Shown piece by piece: positions 10,501 to 21,303 of a stretch of DNA of 64,000 nt. The translations under genes and the position numbers were made by a program. The notes beneath the pieces are model-generated. The model saw nothing but the letters and a program-made list of their open reading frames with translations. It made no database searches and was not told the DNA's origin. Each line of letters begins with the position of its first letter. Positions within the stretch are counted from its first letter, which is position 1. Source of the stretch: Globisporangium splendens (Eukaryota; Oomycota; Peronosporomycetes; Pythiales; Pythiaceae); the NCBI GenBank assembly GCA_006386115.1, contig VFIW01000013.1, positions 620,001 through 684,000 of the forward strand, read 5' to 3'.

Positions 10501-11412
10501 ATTGGGACGGCTCTGGAAGTGTACCAAGGGCACAAGTGGGTCTGTGTCGAGCACGAAGGATGCACGAAGACGAAAGTGCTCGAGGGAATCCTCAAGCACC
10601 TGTCGCTCCCGCAGCAGATCGCGAAGAAGAACAACCAGGAAGTGGACTTTGTGCTCTGTGTGTGCGATGACGTCACGGACGACCAAATGTTCCAGACGCT
10701 GAACACGTTGGTGACGGAATCGAACGAGCGCCACGAGACGCGCAAAAAGGAAGCCGAAGAGAAAACGGTCAAGAGAGAACGCAGAAACTCAATCACGAGC
10801 CAAAAGAGCGCGCGTGCACAACGTGTTGGTTTAGCGACGGCGTCGCCAATGACAAGAACGAAAAGCGCCACCGGACAACAAATTCAGCGAAAATCCTCTG
10901 TATCCGCGGCACAGGGGAAATCGAACCCTGCCTCGGATGCATTGAAGCGGAGAGAACCTGCTACAGCTCGCACAGTCGCAGATTTCAACAACCAAAGCCT
11001 GCAGAAGCTGCAGAGCGGTCTGCCTCAAGGCAGTGAAGACGACGACGTTGACGTCGAAGCTGACATTGACGAAGACAACAAGGTCGCATTCAGTCGGTTG
11101 CACAAGGTGCCTGTGCGTATGGCTGAAGACGTGTCGATTTTCACGGTTGTCGTGGGACCAGATGTGCAGCACAGTGGCGGTCGCCACTCGTGGTCGTTTG
11201 CCGTCGACTCGCTCACCGATGTGCGCAAAGTGCTCAAGGAGTTTGTGGATGCGAGTCGAAAGAATAGCGCGTTGACGGGTCTCGTTGGTCCGGCGACGTC
11301 TGCGAGCGAAGTGAACCAGCTGACCTCTACAAACTCACTGACGGATGCTGAGAGCTCGGCTTTGTTGGCTTCGCTCGCTGCTTCGGGAGCTATCAAGATA
11401 GATGCGCCATAA
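7518..11412 (+). CDS. Fused trehalose-6-phosphate synthase / trehalose-phosphatase
   Basis: Two exons, 7518-7805 and 7891-11412 (phase 0, donor GTGCGA, acceptor TAG), give 1269 residues. The N-terminal ~95 residues are Thr/Ala-rich. A GT20 synthase domain (about 120-730) shows the conserved blocks IHDYHLMLLPSLLRQ, LHTPFPSSDVYTRLP, GIDRLDNIKGIPHKL, TSTRDGMNLVSHEF and LSEFAGCSQSL. It makes trehalose-6-phosphate from UDP-glucose and glucose-6-phosphate. Two low-complexity inserts (about 446-506 and 585-643) interrupt it. A HAD-type phosphatase domain follows, with nucleophile motif LDYDRTLTP (D751, D753). Several phosphatase signatures deviate: DYDGT reads DYDRT, the SGR motif reads SAR, and GDDxTDE reads CDDVTDD, so this half may be weak or regulatory. 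A further basic/Ser-rich insert (about 1046-1150) precedes the last strand. A separate, canonical phosphatase gene lies at 26100. Confidence 0.93.
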
Positions 11413-11473
11413 AGGAATCGGTCCTGGTTGGCAGCACTGTACGCCATTCGTTTGTTTATTTTCTTTTTCAAAT

Positions 11474-13227
11474 TTAAAGTAAATCGTAGAAGTAGTCAAG
11501 ACCTGGTTGGGACAAACAACATGCAAATAAAAACACAATCAACATGCGTTGAGCTGAAAGACGATCTGGATAGATTGTATCGACAAGAAGTACTGAAAAC
11601 GCACCTTGACCGAGTTCCCAAATGGCAGCGCCCACTCCGTTTTGCTCATAGAGCTGCAAGCGATCGTAGAGGAACTGCAGACACGGGAAGAACGTGACGT
11701 GGTGGTCGCCTCCCGCATTCGAGTAGTACTCGTGGTGGCATTCCTATACGAAATGGACAGACTTGAGGGTGGGGCTGCGAATTAAATGACAACAAATATG
11801 CATTACATACATGCGCGTTTGCGTCCCAACGGATCTTCTTGACGTCTTCGTTCTTGAGCGTATTGATGTACGACGGTCCCGTCACCGCATCTGCACAGCA
11901 AGCCAAGCAATTGTAAACAAATGAACACCAGAAAGAAACAAATGCCCACTTTGGCTCGCATATATGCAACGTACCAGTATTGTCGTATCCGTAGAACGGC
12001 ACTCCGAGCAGGATTTTCTCCTTTTCTGCGTCTGTCAGTGCATCGAGCGTCGTTTGGAGCCACAGGAACGGCGCATTCGGCCCGGGCGTCTGGTAGTCGT
12101 ACGCATTCATGGAGAAGCGGTGCACCAGTGGCAGGAGCTGGTCAAACATGTCGTGCGTGATCGGCAACTTGCCCTAGTTTTGAGAAAAGAAAACATACTC
12201 GTCAGTCAATTATCTTTGCAAGAAACCAGCCAACAGAAAGACTGCAACATACCCCCTTTGTGCTTCGGTTGAGGACCAATAGCAACAACTTCTTGGCGTC
12301 TTGGAACGCGTCGCCCATTCGAAGCAGAAGATCCATCGTCCCCTCCACGACGGGGATCTCAAAGACAAACCCGTCGAAGGCGTGTTTTTCAGCCAGATCC
12401 AGCAATTGCGTGATGATCAACGGTACATCCGTCGATGCCAGTTTGTTGCGCTCGTAGACCACGCGCGGCACGATCTTGGGGTCGTGACCGTCTTCGCCTC
12501 GCACGGCGCGGATCCACTGCGCATCAATGTCGTGGGTGCCCGTCACGACGGGCGTGTGCGTCTTCCCGTCTTCTCGGATTTGCAGCCACACGGGCGAAAT
12601 GTACGTGAACTTGGCGCGAAAGAGCTTGGCAAAGTCGTATCCGCGGCTGTTCCACGGGGTCACGTACCCGAGCGTTTCGCCACCAAACGCCTTTGTGCTG
12701 ACGTCGGTCGCAAACCGGACATGCTCCTATATTGAGTGCACAAGTCAATAGTAATGCACTGACATACATTTGCGCCATAGACGTGCGTGTCTTGCGGTAC
12801 CTTGAGGATGTCCTGGACTTGGGGCTTCTTGGTCACGAGACCACGCTTCAGCACCGATGGGATGGTGGCATGAGTGACACCATCCGCCGCCGGACATTGC
12901 TGCCCCTCACAGTCAGCCGCAGCAGTATCGCCATGCCTTGTCGTCACGAAATCCAACTGAGGGTCACATACACATCATCATGCCGACCATAGGTTAGCAT
13001 TCCATGGCCATTCTACGCGCTTGAAGCTGCTCTCTTACGTTGTTGGAGAAGAAATCGAACTCGTCTGCCTCGTCTTCGTCATCATCATCATCGTCGTCGT
13101 CGCCACCAGCGTAGGCCGCACGGACGCCGCCGCCGCTCTCCATCCTCGTCATCATGGCGAGGAGCGCGACGCCCACGAGCAGCACCAGCAGCAGCGTCGA
13201 CTGCTTTCGGATGCTCATCATCGTCAT
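11474..13227 (-). CDS. Chitinase domain-containing protein 1 (CHID1/SI-CLP)-like GH18 protein
   Basis: Seven exons: 13227-13039, 12956-12768, 12726-12253, 12173-11975, 11890-11811, 11743-11605 and 11502-11474. Every donor is GT and every acceptor AG, and the phases agree, giving 432 residues. An N-terminal hydrophobic segment (STLLLVLLVGVALLAMM) is a signal or anchor, followed by a long Asp run. The GH18-like barrel includes LGYVTPWNSRGYDFAKLF, FTYISPVWLQI, FDGFVFEIP, MNAYDYQTPGPNAPF, KILLGVPFYGYDNT and the family-specific end AAIWELGQG/LDYFYDLL, which is reconstituted only by removing the last intron. In this family the catalytic DxxDxDxE is lost: here the position reads FDGFVFEIP. A lectin-like saccharide-binding or secretory role is therefore likelier than chitin hydrolysis. 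The intron at 12767-12727 is only 41 nt. Confidence 0.9.
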
Positions 13228-14238
13228 CTTTCCCCTCAAGTGTCGATCAAGGTTGGTGCTCGATCATCCCCCAGAGGTTACAGTTACAATTACGGTTGCT
13301 AAGGTTACGGTTACTTGGCAATTGAGGGTTGCGAAATGCAAAAAGGATTACGTTCCTGAAGTAACAGTACTTGTGGCGCTGAAGTGAGTGAGCTGTTCCT
13401 GTTTCTCACACGTCACATGTTTTGTTGTTGCTTCAACTTTGACGGCAAGTCACATGACGCCACGTGGAAGCTGCCACTACACGCTGCCATTCGGCCGTCG
13501 AGCCACACTCTTGACGTCTCGAAGGTCCCGTGAGATTTCTCACCAACACTCAGTCCCGCGAGGCAGAGCAAACTGCATGGCTCACTGTTGTGAACCCAGA
13601 AACCAGGCCTGGGTTTTTCACGTCACCACCGTTCTTTTTTTTCTCTCTCTCTCTTCAGACCGCTCCAAAACATTTTATTCGTCATTTTCCGCCATAACTA
13701 TCCAAAAGAGAGCATGCTGAACCCGTTCCTCGTTTTCTCAGAGCTCTTTGTGCATTGCGCTGTGTCTGAGAATCAGTCGGCGAAAAAGTTCACGTGGCCG
13801 CCCATCATGAGAGTTGAAACTTTTGGATACGAAGTGTCCGAGCTCGCTCAGAAAACCTGCCGCTGAACGGCTGATGGATCTTTGCACTGAGCTGCTCATT
13901 CAGAAAAAAAAATGCACTGCTCTTTCGACATCAAACTATAGACTTGCATCACATGCTCTTATACGATGCCGAATGATCACTCGGCAGCATCGAATGGGAC
14001 CATTATCTCGAGCAATGGATCTCCTCATAGCCAGTCAACTCAGGCTGGCAAATGCATGTCGCGGGTCACTCTTTGACTGGATGACCTCGCCCAGAGCCAC
14101 AAAACGGAGTGTACAAGTCATCGCGTTCCACTTTTTCCAAACTGGTTTTTTTGCGCTTGACCCGCAGGTACACATCGCATACAACACTGGATAAACAACC
14201 TCTGGGTACACAAATGGACACGCCGAAACACGCCAGAG
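13228..14238. other. Intergenic region with short GTTAC-rich stretch
   Basis: About 1 kb between the divergent CHID1-like and first START-FYVE genes. At 13275-13315 the hexamer-like string GTTACNN recurs several times, which may be a simple-sequence promoter element. No convincing gene was seen; the short frames here have no recognisable domain. Confidence 0.45.
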
Positions 14239-14256
14239 TCCATTTTCTCATATTGG
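14239..14256 (+). promoter_or_regulatory. Inr-like core promoter of START-FYVE gene 1
   Basis: TCCATTTTCTCATATTGG resembles the oomycete initiator plus flanking promoter region, and sits about 85-100 nt upstream of the ATG at 14339. Confidence 0.45.
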
Positions 14257-14338
14257 ACACCTCATCTCAACCAGAACACTACTATTCACTGTTCCGCGCC
14301 GAGACGCTCACCTCGCGCTCCCAGAACCCCCCCTCCAA

Positions 14339-15607
14339 ATGGCCCGTTCTCGAGTGGAATCCCAACGACACCTCGACCGCTCGAGAAACACAAGTGTCTC
14401 GCGCGCCAGCAATGTCAGCGACCTGCAGCAGGCGTTTGAAACGGAGGACGAGCCGCGCTATGTGTTTAGCAGGGGGAGTCCTGCCATGTTGGCTCCGATG
14501 CGGTCCTCAGCGATCTCCATGGTAAGCAGGACTCGTCCTTCGGTCGCTATAGAGAATGTCGCGCTAGGTGCGATCGGACTCGCATCCATGGAACATCTCG
14601 TGTCTGTCACAGCGAACGTGTTCGTCAAGCGCACATGGAAGCAGCGCAAATCCGCCTTGAAGAACGAGGTCGTGCTCGAGCACAAATCCACGTTCGAGTA
14701 CCAGATTCTCTCGAAAGCCACGGTGCCATGCACCTTGGATGAGATTTCTAACGTGCTCTCAAGCACAAATGTCGATCACTTCAACGCTGGGATGCTGGAG
14801 CTCCTGGGCAGCGACTTTGGCTACGCTATCGCCGTGCGCAGCGATATCCCATCGACTTCCACCAGGAGCTCAACTTTCTCGTTAAAGGAGCTGTCGCTTG
14901 CGAACAACGGGTCGGTGCTGGAGCGCGGAGTCAAACTCATCGACTACACCGAACGAGACAACGACCAGAGACGCGAACGGCGCGTGGCGCAGCTCGTCAA
15001 GCGACAACGCGGACGTGGGGACGATGCACTAGAGTTTGTCGCGGGGGATTTGCTCTGCGGATACACACTCCACCAAGACGAAGCAACGAGATATACCGCG
15101 ATCTTGTTCTACGGATCGTACGCTACAAAGACTCGAGGGGACCGAGTCCACCGCAAGGCTGCGACCAAGTGTCTCCGCAAACTGGCCCAAGTGTCAACGA
15201 AATGGGTGGAAATCGTCCTGCGTAGACGACTTGGTGAGCAAATGCTGCTTAACCCACTGGACGTGTTCGTGCCTGCACTCTCGTGCGAGTCTTGCGACAA
15301 GGACTTTCATCGCATCTTTCGAAGATCGCACTTTTGCTGCTTCTGCGGTTGTCAAACGTGCGGAAGCTGTTCGCACGTCCAGGACGTGGAGTCGCGCATC
15401 GGTGGCAGGATCGTGCCGCGCCGCATCTGCGGAGCGTGCGTAAAGCGAGTGAATGAGCAAGCGCTGGAGGTGAGACAAGAGGGCGAGGCGCTCACTGAAT
15501 CGGTAAACGCGTCTCCGCTTCAAGCACAAAGAACGCGCCATGCGTCCACTGCGTCGACACAAACACGCGACTCCAGGCCAAAGTATCTTTTGTACACCAT
15601 CGTCTAA
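14339..15607 (+). CDS. START-like / FYVE zinc-finger protein, tandem copy 1
   Basis: A single-exon gene for 422 residues. The variable Ser/Arg-rich N-terminus is followed by a START-like lipid-binding domain (about 100-310) containing KNEVVLEHKSTFEYQILSKA, then VPCTLDEISNVLSS and LRKLAQVSTKWVEIVLRRRL. A C-terminal FYVE-type finger follows (about 315-370), with cysteine pairs CESC, CCFCG, C-x2-C and CGAC. FYVE fingers bind PI3P through R(R/K)HHCR; here that stretch reads RRSHFCCFCG, so the basic pocket is degenerate. Likely a lipid or membrane-contact protein, exact ligand unknown. It is the first of four paralogues in the same orientation. The start follows an Inr-like promoter, and no intron is needed. 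Confidence 0.88.
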   Translation: MARSRVESQRHLDRSRNTSVSRASNVSDLQQAFETEDEPRYVFSRGSPAMLAPMRSSAISMVSRTRPSVAIENVALGAIGLASMEHLVSVTANVFVKRTWKQRKSALKNEVVLEHKSTFEYQILSKATVPCTLDEISNVLSSTNVDHFNAGMLELLGSDFGYAIAVRSDIPSTSTRSSTFSLKELSLANNGSVLERGVKLIDYTERDNDQRRERRVAQLVKRQRGRGDDALEFVAGDLLCGYTLHQDEATRYTAILFYGSYATKTRGDRVHRKAATKCLRKLAQVSTKWVEIVLRRRLGEQMLLNPLDVFVPALSCESCDKDFHRIFRRSHFCCFCGCQTCGSCSHVQDVESRIGGRIVPRRICGACVKRVNEQALEVRQEGEALTESVNASPLQAQRTRHASTASTQTRDSRPKYLLYTIV

Positions 15608-16720
15608 TAGTATTCTACAGAAGCAAAAGTATCTTGCGCATAATGACGCGTCTCGTGTAGTAGATGCACGAGGTGAAGCGACACGCAGCGTTCGCTCAAT
15701 GGATCAGAAAAGCAGACGGAGACACGCTCTGCGTGAGCATGCACATCCATCAACATCTGGTCTTGTCTGTTTGCTGCATTTATGCAGCTGGCAAGCACAC
15801 CTAGAGAGCACGAGCAGATGCGTACGCCTCGTCTACATCGAATCGGTGTTGTGGCTTTCGCGCAGCTGACTGCCGCTGAGCGAGTGGTGTGTGCAAAGTG
15901 AGGGTTACACTCGTTCCGTGAGCAGCGGCTCGGCTGCTTGTTTCTGCCGCGGAGTTCAATATGCGCACGAAAAGACACGAGTCAGACGTGGTCCGAGGAA
16001 TCCTACGCGTCACCATTTTGCACTTTGGTATCCAAAATTCGCGGTGTCCAAAGGCTTCCTCTCTGCCTAGCAGACGAGCCGCGCGATCTACAGCGCTCGT
16101 GAATGCATACAGGCGCGTGCGTCCCTTCTGCGAGTCTTTTCCACCCTCGCTGATTAAGTGGATTCTGAATATTTCTCTCACAAAGTCAGCGCCACTCAGC
16201 TCTGCTTTCCAAGTTTCGTCATGAGTACAGCGCCAGACAGGCTGGCGCTTCAAGTCCATCCGCCGTGAAGCCTTGTGGTGTGCGGTGCAACTCTTGCTTC
16301 TTCGTTCCAATGCCTCAACTGACACCGTGTGGTCGCGACGGAAAGGAGCAAGGAAGCAAGGATAGCCTACAGACTCGTATGGAGTCAGTGACCCCAAACT
16401 TATTACAGGACTCCAGAGCCCAGCCCAGCGTCCCGTTCGACTGTCCCAGCCGCAAAGTCATGCTTCCATCGACGGGAAGCGAGAAGCTCCAGCTGGTGCA
16501 ATTGTTGGTCTCCTCTGCTTCTTCTCTGGACCACTTACAGTTGGCCGACGTGCAAGCGACGTGGCGGCGTACCATTGTACCACCAAAGAGCAGAAAGTCG
16601 GAACGGCAGTGGTATGTCGCAGTCTCCGCTCGTGATACGGTACAGTCCAGTACCCACGTCCTCTCGCTATCACACGAAGTCTCGACGGCACAACGGCAGA
16701 TCCCAAGACGCAGCGTTTCG
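15608..16720. other. Spacer between START-FYVE copies 1 and 2
   Basis: About 1.1 kb with scattered short frames on both strands and no recognisable domain. No clear remnant of a decayed START-FYVE copy could be read by eye. Confidence 0.5.
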
Positions 16721-16733
16721 TCATTTCTCAATC
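16721..16733 (+). promoter_or_regulatory. Inr + FPR core promoter of START-FYVE gene 2
   Basis: TCATTTCTCAATC matches the oomycete initiator (TCATTYY) with an abutting CAAT-type flanking element, 38-50 nt before the ATG at 16771. Confidence 0.6.
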
Positions 16734-16770
16734 GGCGCCGAGCAGCTCACAGGCACGCAGACACACAACG

Positions 16771-17985
16771 ATGACCCAGCTCCTCGGGTGGAATTTCACG
16801 CTAACGGCACGAAAGACTGCCGAGCGCAAAGAGCAGCAGACGGAGAATGGAGCCGATTTGGACTCGCCAAGCTCGAGCACGCTTAGCCCCGCTAGCAGCA
16901 GTGGTAGTGCTACCACCGCGTCTCCATTGCCAGCGAAGGGCAACAGCAGCCCCGAGTTGAGTTACAGCAGCCACGACCAGGTCTCGGAAGATGAAGTGTT
17001 CCTCTCGATTGCGCAAAAGGCGATCAAGCAAGTCAAGTCCATCTCGACCAACGCATTCGTGAACGGCACGTGGAAACAGCGGAGATCGCCAGCGAATGAG
17101 CTCTTGCTGGAGCACAAGTCACAGGACGAGTACCGGATCATCTCGCAGTCGACGGTGCCGTGCACTCTTGACGAGATCTCGAGCGTGCTCTCGAGCACCA
17201 ACTCGGAGCAATTCAACTCCAGCATGATCGAATTCCTAGGGAGCGATTTCAGCAACGGCGCCACGCTTCGGACCGTTGCCACTGATACCCCAAAAACGAC
17301 TTCCTTGTCGGTCAAAGTGCTCGTGTTCCGCAACTCGACTCATCACCACCAATCGATCACTAGCCAGAGCCGCGGATTGAAATTCCTCGACTACACTGAA
17401 CGCGACAACTCGGCGCGAACGGAGCACCGAGTTCTCCAGATGATCAAGCGACGATCGTGCAGTCCAGACGGGGTGAAACAGCACCTGGTTGGAGACGTGG
17501 TCTGTGGATATGCTCTGCGTGAATGCCCGAAAACTAGACACACCATGGTCTCACTTTACAGCAGCTACCTCATCAAGAGCTCCGTTGACAGAACTACTCG
17601 CCACGCCGTCATCCACCGGCTGCGCAAGATCGCCCAAGTGTCCACGAAGTGGATGGACATTGCCATGAGACGACGACTGGGCAAACAGGAGATCCTTGAT
17701 CCATTGAATGCCTCGCGGTCGATCGTCGAGCTCTCCTGCGTTAGCTGCAACGAGGATTTCCACAGCATCTTCCGCAAGCGCTACTTCTGCAATTTTTGCG
17801 GCTGGCATGCGTGCGGAAGCTGCTCCAGCGTCGAGGACGTCGAAGTGCACACGGGAAAGATTGAGAAGCACCGCGTCTGCCACGGTTGCTACTCGGAGAT
17901 CAACGGGAACGCGCTGGCGAAGAGAGAAGCCAGCGTGAGTCCTGGTAAGCCAAAGTATCAGCTCTATCACAGCCACAGCGCCTAA
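16771..17985 (+). CDS. START-like / FYVE zinc-finger protein, tandem copy 2
   Basis: 404 residues in one exon. A Ser/Thr-rich N-terminus (about 1-75) leads into DEVFLSIAQKAIKQVKSIST and a START-like domain (about 85-305) with VPCTLDEISSVLSSTNSEQF and LRKIAQVSTKWMDIAMRRRL. The FYVE finger (about 318-372) runs CVSC...RKRYFCNFCGWHACGSC...CHGC: all eight metal ligands appear present, but the HHCR core reads YFCN, which should remove PI3P contacts. It is closest to copy 1 by shared phrases (DYTERDN, VPCTLDEIS) and by ending in a PKY-LY tail. Function is inferred only from domains. Confidence 0.88.
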   Translation: MTQLLGWNFTLTARKTAERKEQQTENGADLDSPSSSTLSPASSSGSATTASPLPAKGNSSPELSYSSHDQVSEDEVFLSIAQKAIKQVKSISTNAFVNGTWKQRRSPANELLLEHKSQDEYRIISQSTVPCTLDEISSVLSSTNSEQFNSSMIEFLGSDFSNGATLRTVATDTPKTTSLSVKVLVFRNSTHHHQSITSQSRGLKFLDYTERDNSARTEHRVLQMIKRRSCSPDGVKQHLVGDVVCGYALRECPKTRHTMVSLYSSYLIKSSVDRTTRHAVIHRLRKIAQVSTKWMDIAMRRRLGKQEILDPLNASRSIVELSCVSCNEDFHSIFRKRYFCNFCGWHACGSCSSVEDVEVHTGKIEKHRVCHGCYSEINGNALAKREASVSPGKPKYQLYHSHSA

Positions 17986-19956
17986 ACAACGCAACTCACA
18001 TTTTTCACTTAGAGATTCCAGTAATTTAGACATCATAATATTAAGCTTTATTTATTCAAAAACTGGCACGGACATGAACTGATTGCTTCAAAAAGCGTAC
18101 GAGGTTCACACGATTTACGAAGCTCACGCCAAGCGATTTGCTCGATGCCCCAACCACTCATTGGAAAGCCTACGTTGGCGCATTTCGCTCTCCTTTACGC
18201 CTGCGTTATGCAGCTCATGCCAAGTCAAGACTTAGTTGATGCCACCGACCACTCGTAAGGCTGCAACATCTCGCTCTCTCTTGTAAGTCTATGTGCATGC
18301 GTTTACGCTTGTGATGGGAAGAGCAGGAAACATCTCACACCTGAGACGCTTTGGTTGTAACAAATCATGGGAGATACTGTGGATAGCCATTTGTCAGGTG
18401 CGCGTCGGCTCATTTCCTGCATCCTCTCGTTAGGTTTGAGCTCGTTCCGCACCTCTTGGCGGCTTTGTAGCGCAAACGAATCATTGAGGCACTTGGTCCA
18501 ACACAGGCATTGAACGGCAGGGATGCTTTTTTCCTTCGTCTCCCTTCGCCAGGTTGTCACTTGTGCTTAAAATGCCACTTGAAGCAGCACAAATGGAATG
18601 ATTTCTGTCAAAGTGAGCTCCCCTAATCGATTCCGGACAGCTCATTTTGCGTAGTTTTACAATTAATGCGTATTTAATATTCATTTTGAGCATAATTTAT
18701 TAAAGTGAGACTGTTGCGGATGTATGGAAGAGAGGACATATGATTACTCCAATGAAAAGATACCGTACTTTACGAGTCAGTGAGAAGATGAGTTCAGCAC
18801 GGCGGTACAGAAAAGAGCCGGCGAAGCGGTCTCCTGAAGCATGGACCTGGAACAGCTCCGAAAAGTGCTTCATGCGCAGAGCAAAGCTTCGAAAGTTGCG
18901 GCGACAGGAACTCAAAGTGAGCTCTTCGCGTGATCTCCTTTGGCTGTTCTTCCCCCACAGTCATCAGTGAAACCATAGCCGCCGTCCGCTTCTGCGATCC
19001 CTACAACCAGAAGGAAGACATAAAGTAGATCTACAGTACTGTACGGTGACGGCCATCGTTGCGGAACACTACGCATCTCGACAATGCACGCAACTCAACT
19101 AAGTCGGGATTAGTTTCAACCATGTGACTTGCATGACGCAGCACCCAGATGCTCACTCCCTTTTAACACGCCTGCACTCAGGCTCTTCAGTGTTGAAATA
19201 CGATTGAGGCGCGGCAGAGTGTCTTCGGATGAGCTGTGTGGTCAGTGAGTGCACACGCTCGCCGACCGCGCGCTCAGTCTAGCGGTTTCATAACTCCAGA
19301 GCTGCCCAGAGGGAAGATTTTCTGCTTTTTTCGGCTGTTCCACCGAAGATCTGCGAGCCCACAGGTCCAAGTGCTGGAACATGGCAGCCCTGCAAACTAA
19401 GATCTCGCAGATAAATCGGCATGCTGCTGTCCGTTTCTCAACAAGAGCTCCTTAGGCATTCGTGAGCACGAGTGGCACTCTCGATGCATACGTCCTACTC
19501 TCTGAAGCCCTCTTCGTTCGCACTCGTGGGATGGCGTGTATCCTGTTCCACCCCAAGTCACGAAGGTTGGCTGTATCATATTGCGCCACCCGGCTCTTCT
19601 GCTGCTTTCAAGAGGCTGCCAAAACTTCATCGAAGCGTCTACCTTAGTTGGACTTTTTATTCATCATTTTGTGCCTAGGACTGTCGTGTTCTAACAATTT
19701 TTGTGGCAGTTTCTTTTCGGGCAAGTGCACCAACTGGCCTCATTCGTTCTTCGCGTTGACGTGCGCTGTGCGGAAACCATGGCGCAGAGGGTTCGTGGCT
19801 ACGGCGCTTCAACAATTTTTCGCCATCTCAACAATGTCCATCGTTCCAATTGCTTCCAAAATTTGTTGATTGACGGCGCTCATGAAGGCGAAACTAATAC
19901 GCATCCTGTGGACTCGCGGCTCAAGTCTGTGTCTGAGTTGCGTATGTAAGCGTCTC
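17986..19956. other. 2-kb spacer between START-FYVE copies 2 and 3
   Basis: The longest gene-free stretch in the left half. It is AT-richer just after copy 2. Several 60-85-codon frames exist on both strands but none shows a domain, and frames overlap at random. I see no repeat or RNA gene. Confidence 0.5.
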
Positions 19957-19975
19957 GCTCACTTTTCAATTTGAC
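19957..19975 (+). promoter_or_regulatory. Inr + FPR core promoter of START-FYVE gene 3
   Basis: GCTCACTTTTCAATTTGAC is a one-base variant of the oomycete initiator joined to CAATTTG, 33-51 nt before the ATG at 20008. Confidence 0.55.
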
Positions 19976-20007
19976 AGAGAGAAGCAAGTCAATAGTTAAA
20001 TAGGCGA

Positions 20008-21303
20008 ATGATGCCGAAGCTTCTTCCATCGCGAAATCCAGCACTGCAGTCGCCACAGGAGCGACAGTCGACGGCTTCGTCAAGAAGTCCCTTCTATCGC
20101 GTAGAGCAATTAGACCCAAGCAAATATCCACTGACCTCATCTCCAGGTCTCCGCAAGATGCGTACTTCGAGCAACTGCAGCGCTGACAGCTTTAGTCGAC
20201 GAAGAAGCCGCAGCAGGACGCCAACGGGCGGTCTTGGCTCCACATCGCCATCATCCACACGAAACAGCAGTCCGCGAACAAGCAGTGAGATCCGCAGCGC
20301 CGAGGACGAGATCCTGAGTAGCCTCGCGCAATCGGCGCTGCATCAGATCAAGTCCATGGTGCAAAATGCGTCTGTCTGTGGTGAGTGGGTCGAAAAAAAG
20401 ACGACGACAGCTAACGAAGTCGTCTACGAGCATTCGTCCCCGACAGAGTTCCGCATCCTCGTCAAGTGCATGGTGCCGTGCACAGCTGCAGAGATCTCGG
20501 ACGTGCTCTCACACGAGAACTCGGACCAGTTCAACGCGAGCATGCTCGAGCTCGTGGGCAACCAGTACAAGTACGGCGTCACCGTGCGAGCGGTGCCCAC
20601 GATGGGCGAGCCTGATGCTGACTCGTACCTCGCGCTGCGAGCGCTTTCATTTTCGAACGCGAACTCGTTCTTGGCATCCAGTTCGCGCACAGTCCACTGT
20701 CTCGACTACGAGGAGGTAGGTCTGGAGGAACGCACAGTGTGCCGTGTCATGCAGTCACTCACACGCACTGAGAACTTGGAGGCCAACCGCCAGGACGTCA
20801 CAGGGGACTCGCTGCTTGGGTACATTCTCCACGAAGACCCGCTGGTAAAGCGCACAACAGTGTTCTTCTACGCGACGCACTTTATCAGAAAAAACCGCAA
20901 GGGCGCAACATTGCGCAGGGCTACGATCCAGCGGCTTCGCAAGATCGCACAGGTGAGCACCAAGTGGGTCGCAATCGCCACGCGAAGGCGCTTTGGCGCG
21001 CAAAAGATCCTCGACCCATCTACTAACAGTGGCGTCGCTGTGGTGCCACCTGCAGATTCCTGCCACGAATGCGCGCAGCCGTTCACGTCGCTGCTGCGGA
21101 AGCGCCACTGCTGCCGCCTGTGCGGCCACAGCGTGTGCTCGAGCTGCTCAGGCGTGCACGAGGTCGAAGAGCGCGTCGCGATGGTCGAGAAGCTCCGCAT
21201 CTGCGTCGAGTGCGTCGCCCGAGTCCGCAGCGACGTCTTTGAGCCAGCAGAAGCAGCACAAACACCAACGATAACAGCAACAACGGCCAGGTTGAGTAAG
21301 TGA
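20008..21303 (+). CDS. START-like / FYVE zinc-finger protein, tandem copy 3
   Basis: 431 residues in one exon, starting with two adjacent ATGs. The Ser/Arg-rich N-terminus (about 1-90) includes SRRRSRSRTPTGG, a likely phosphorylated disordered tail. The START-like domain spans about 95-330 (NEVVYEHSSPTEFRILVKCM, VPCTAAEISDVLS, LRKIAQVSTKWVAIATRRRF). The FYVE finger spans about 350-402. Its core RKRHCCRLCG is the closest of the four to the canonical R(R/K)HHCRxCG, so this copy is the best candidate to keep some PI3P binding. The last 20 residues are Thr/Ala-rich. Confidence 0.88.
   Translation: MMPKLLPSRNPALQSPQERQSTASSRSPFYRVEQLDPSKYPLTSSPGLRKMRTSSNCSADSFSRRRSRSRTPTGGLGSTSPSSTRNSSPRTSSEIRSAEDEILSSLAQSALHQIKSMVQNASVCGEWVEKKTTTANEVVYEHSSPTEFRILVKCMVPCTAAEISDVLSHENSDQFNASMLELVGNQYKYGVTVRAVPTMGEPDADSYLALRALSFSNANSFLASSSRTVHCLDYEEVGLEERTVCRVMQSLTRTENLEANRQDVTGDSLLGYILHEDPLVKRTTVFFYATHFIRKNRKGATLRRATIQRLRKIAQVSTKWVAIATRRRFGAQKILDPSTNSGVAVVPPADSCHECAQPFTSLLRKRHCCRLCGHSVCSSCSGVHEVEERVAMVEKLRICVECVARVRSDVFEPAEAAQTPTITATTARLSK

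Noticed and set aside
13275..13320. Telomere-like or interstitial telomeric repeat (GGTTAC words)
   Set aside because: Not the TTTAGGG type and not regular; only a short GTTAC-rich stretch.
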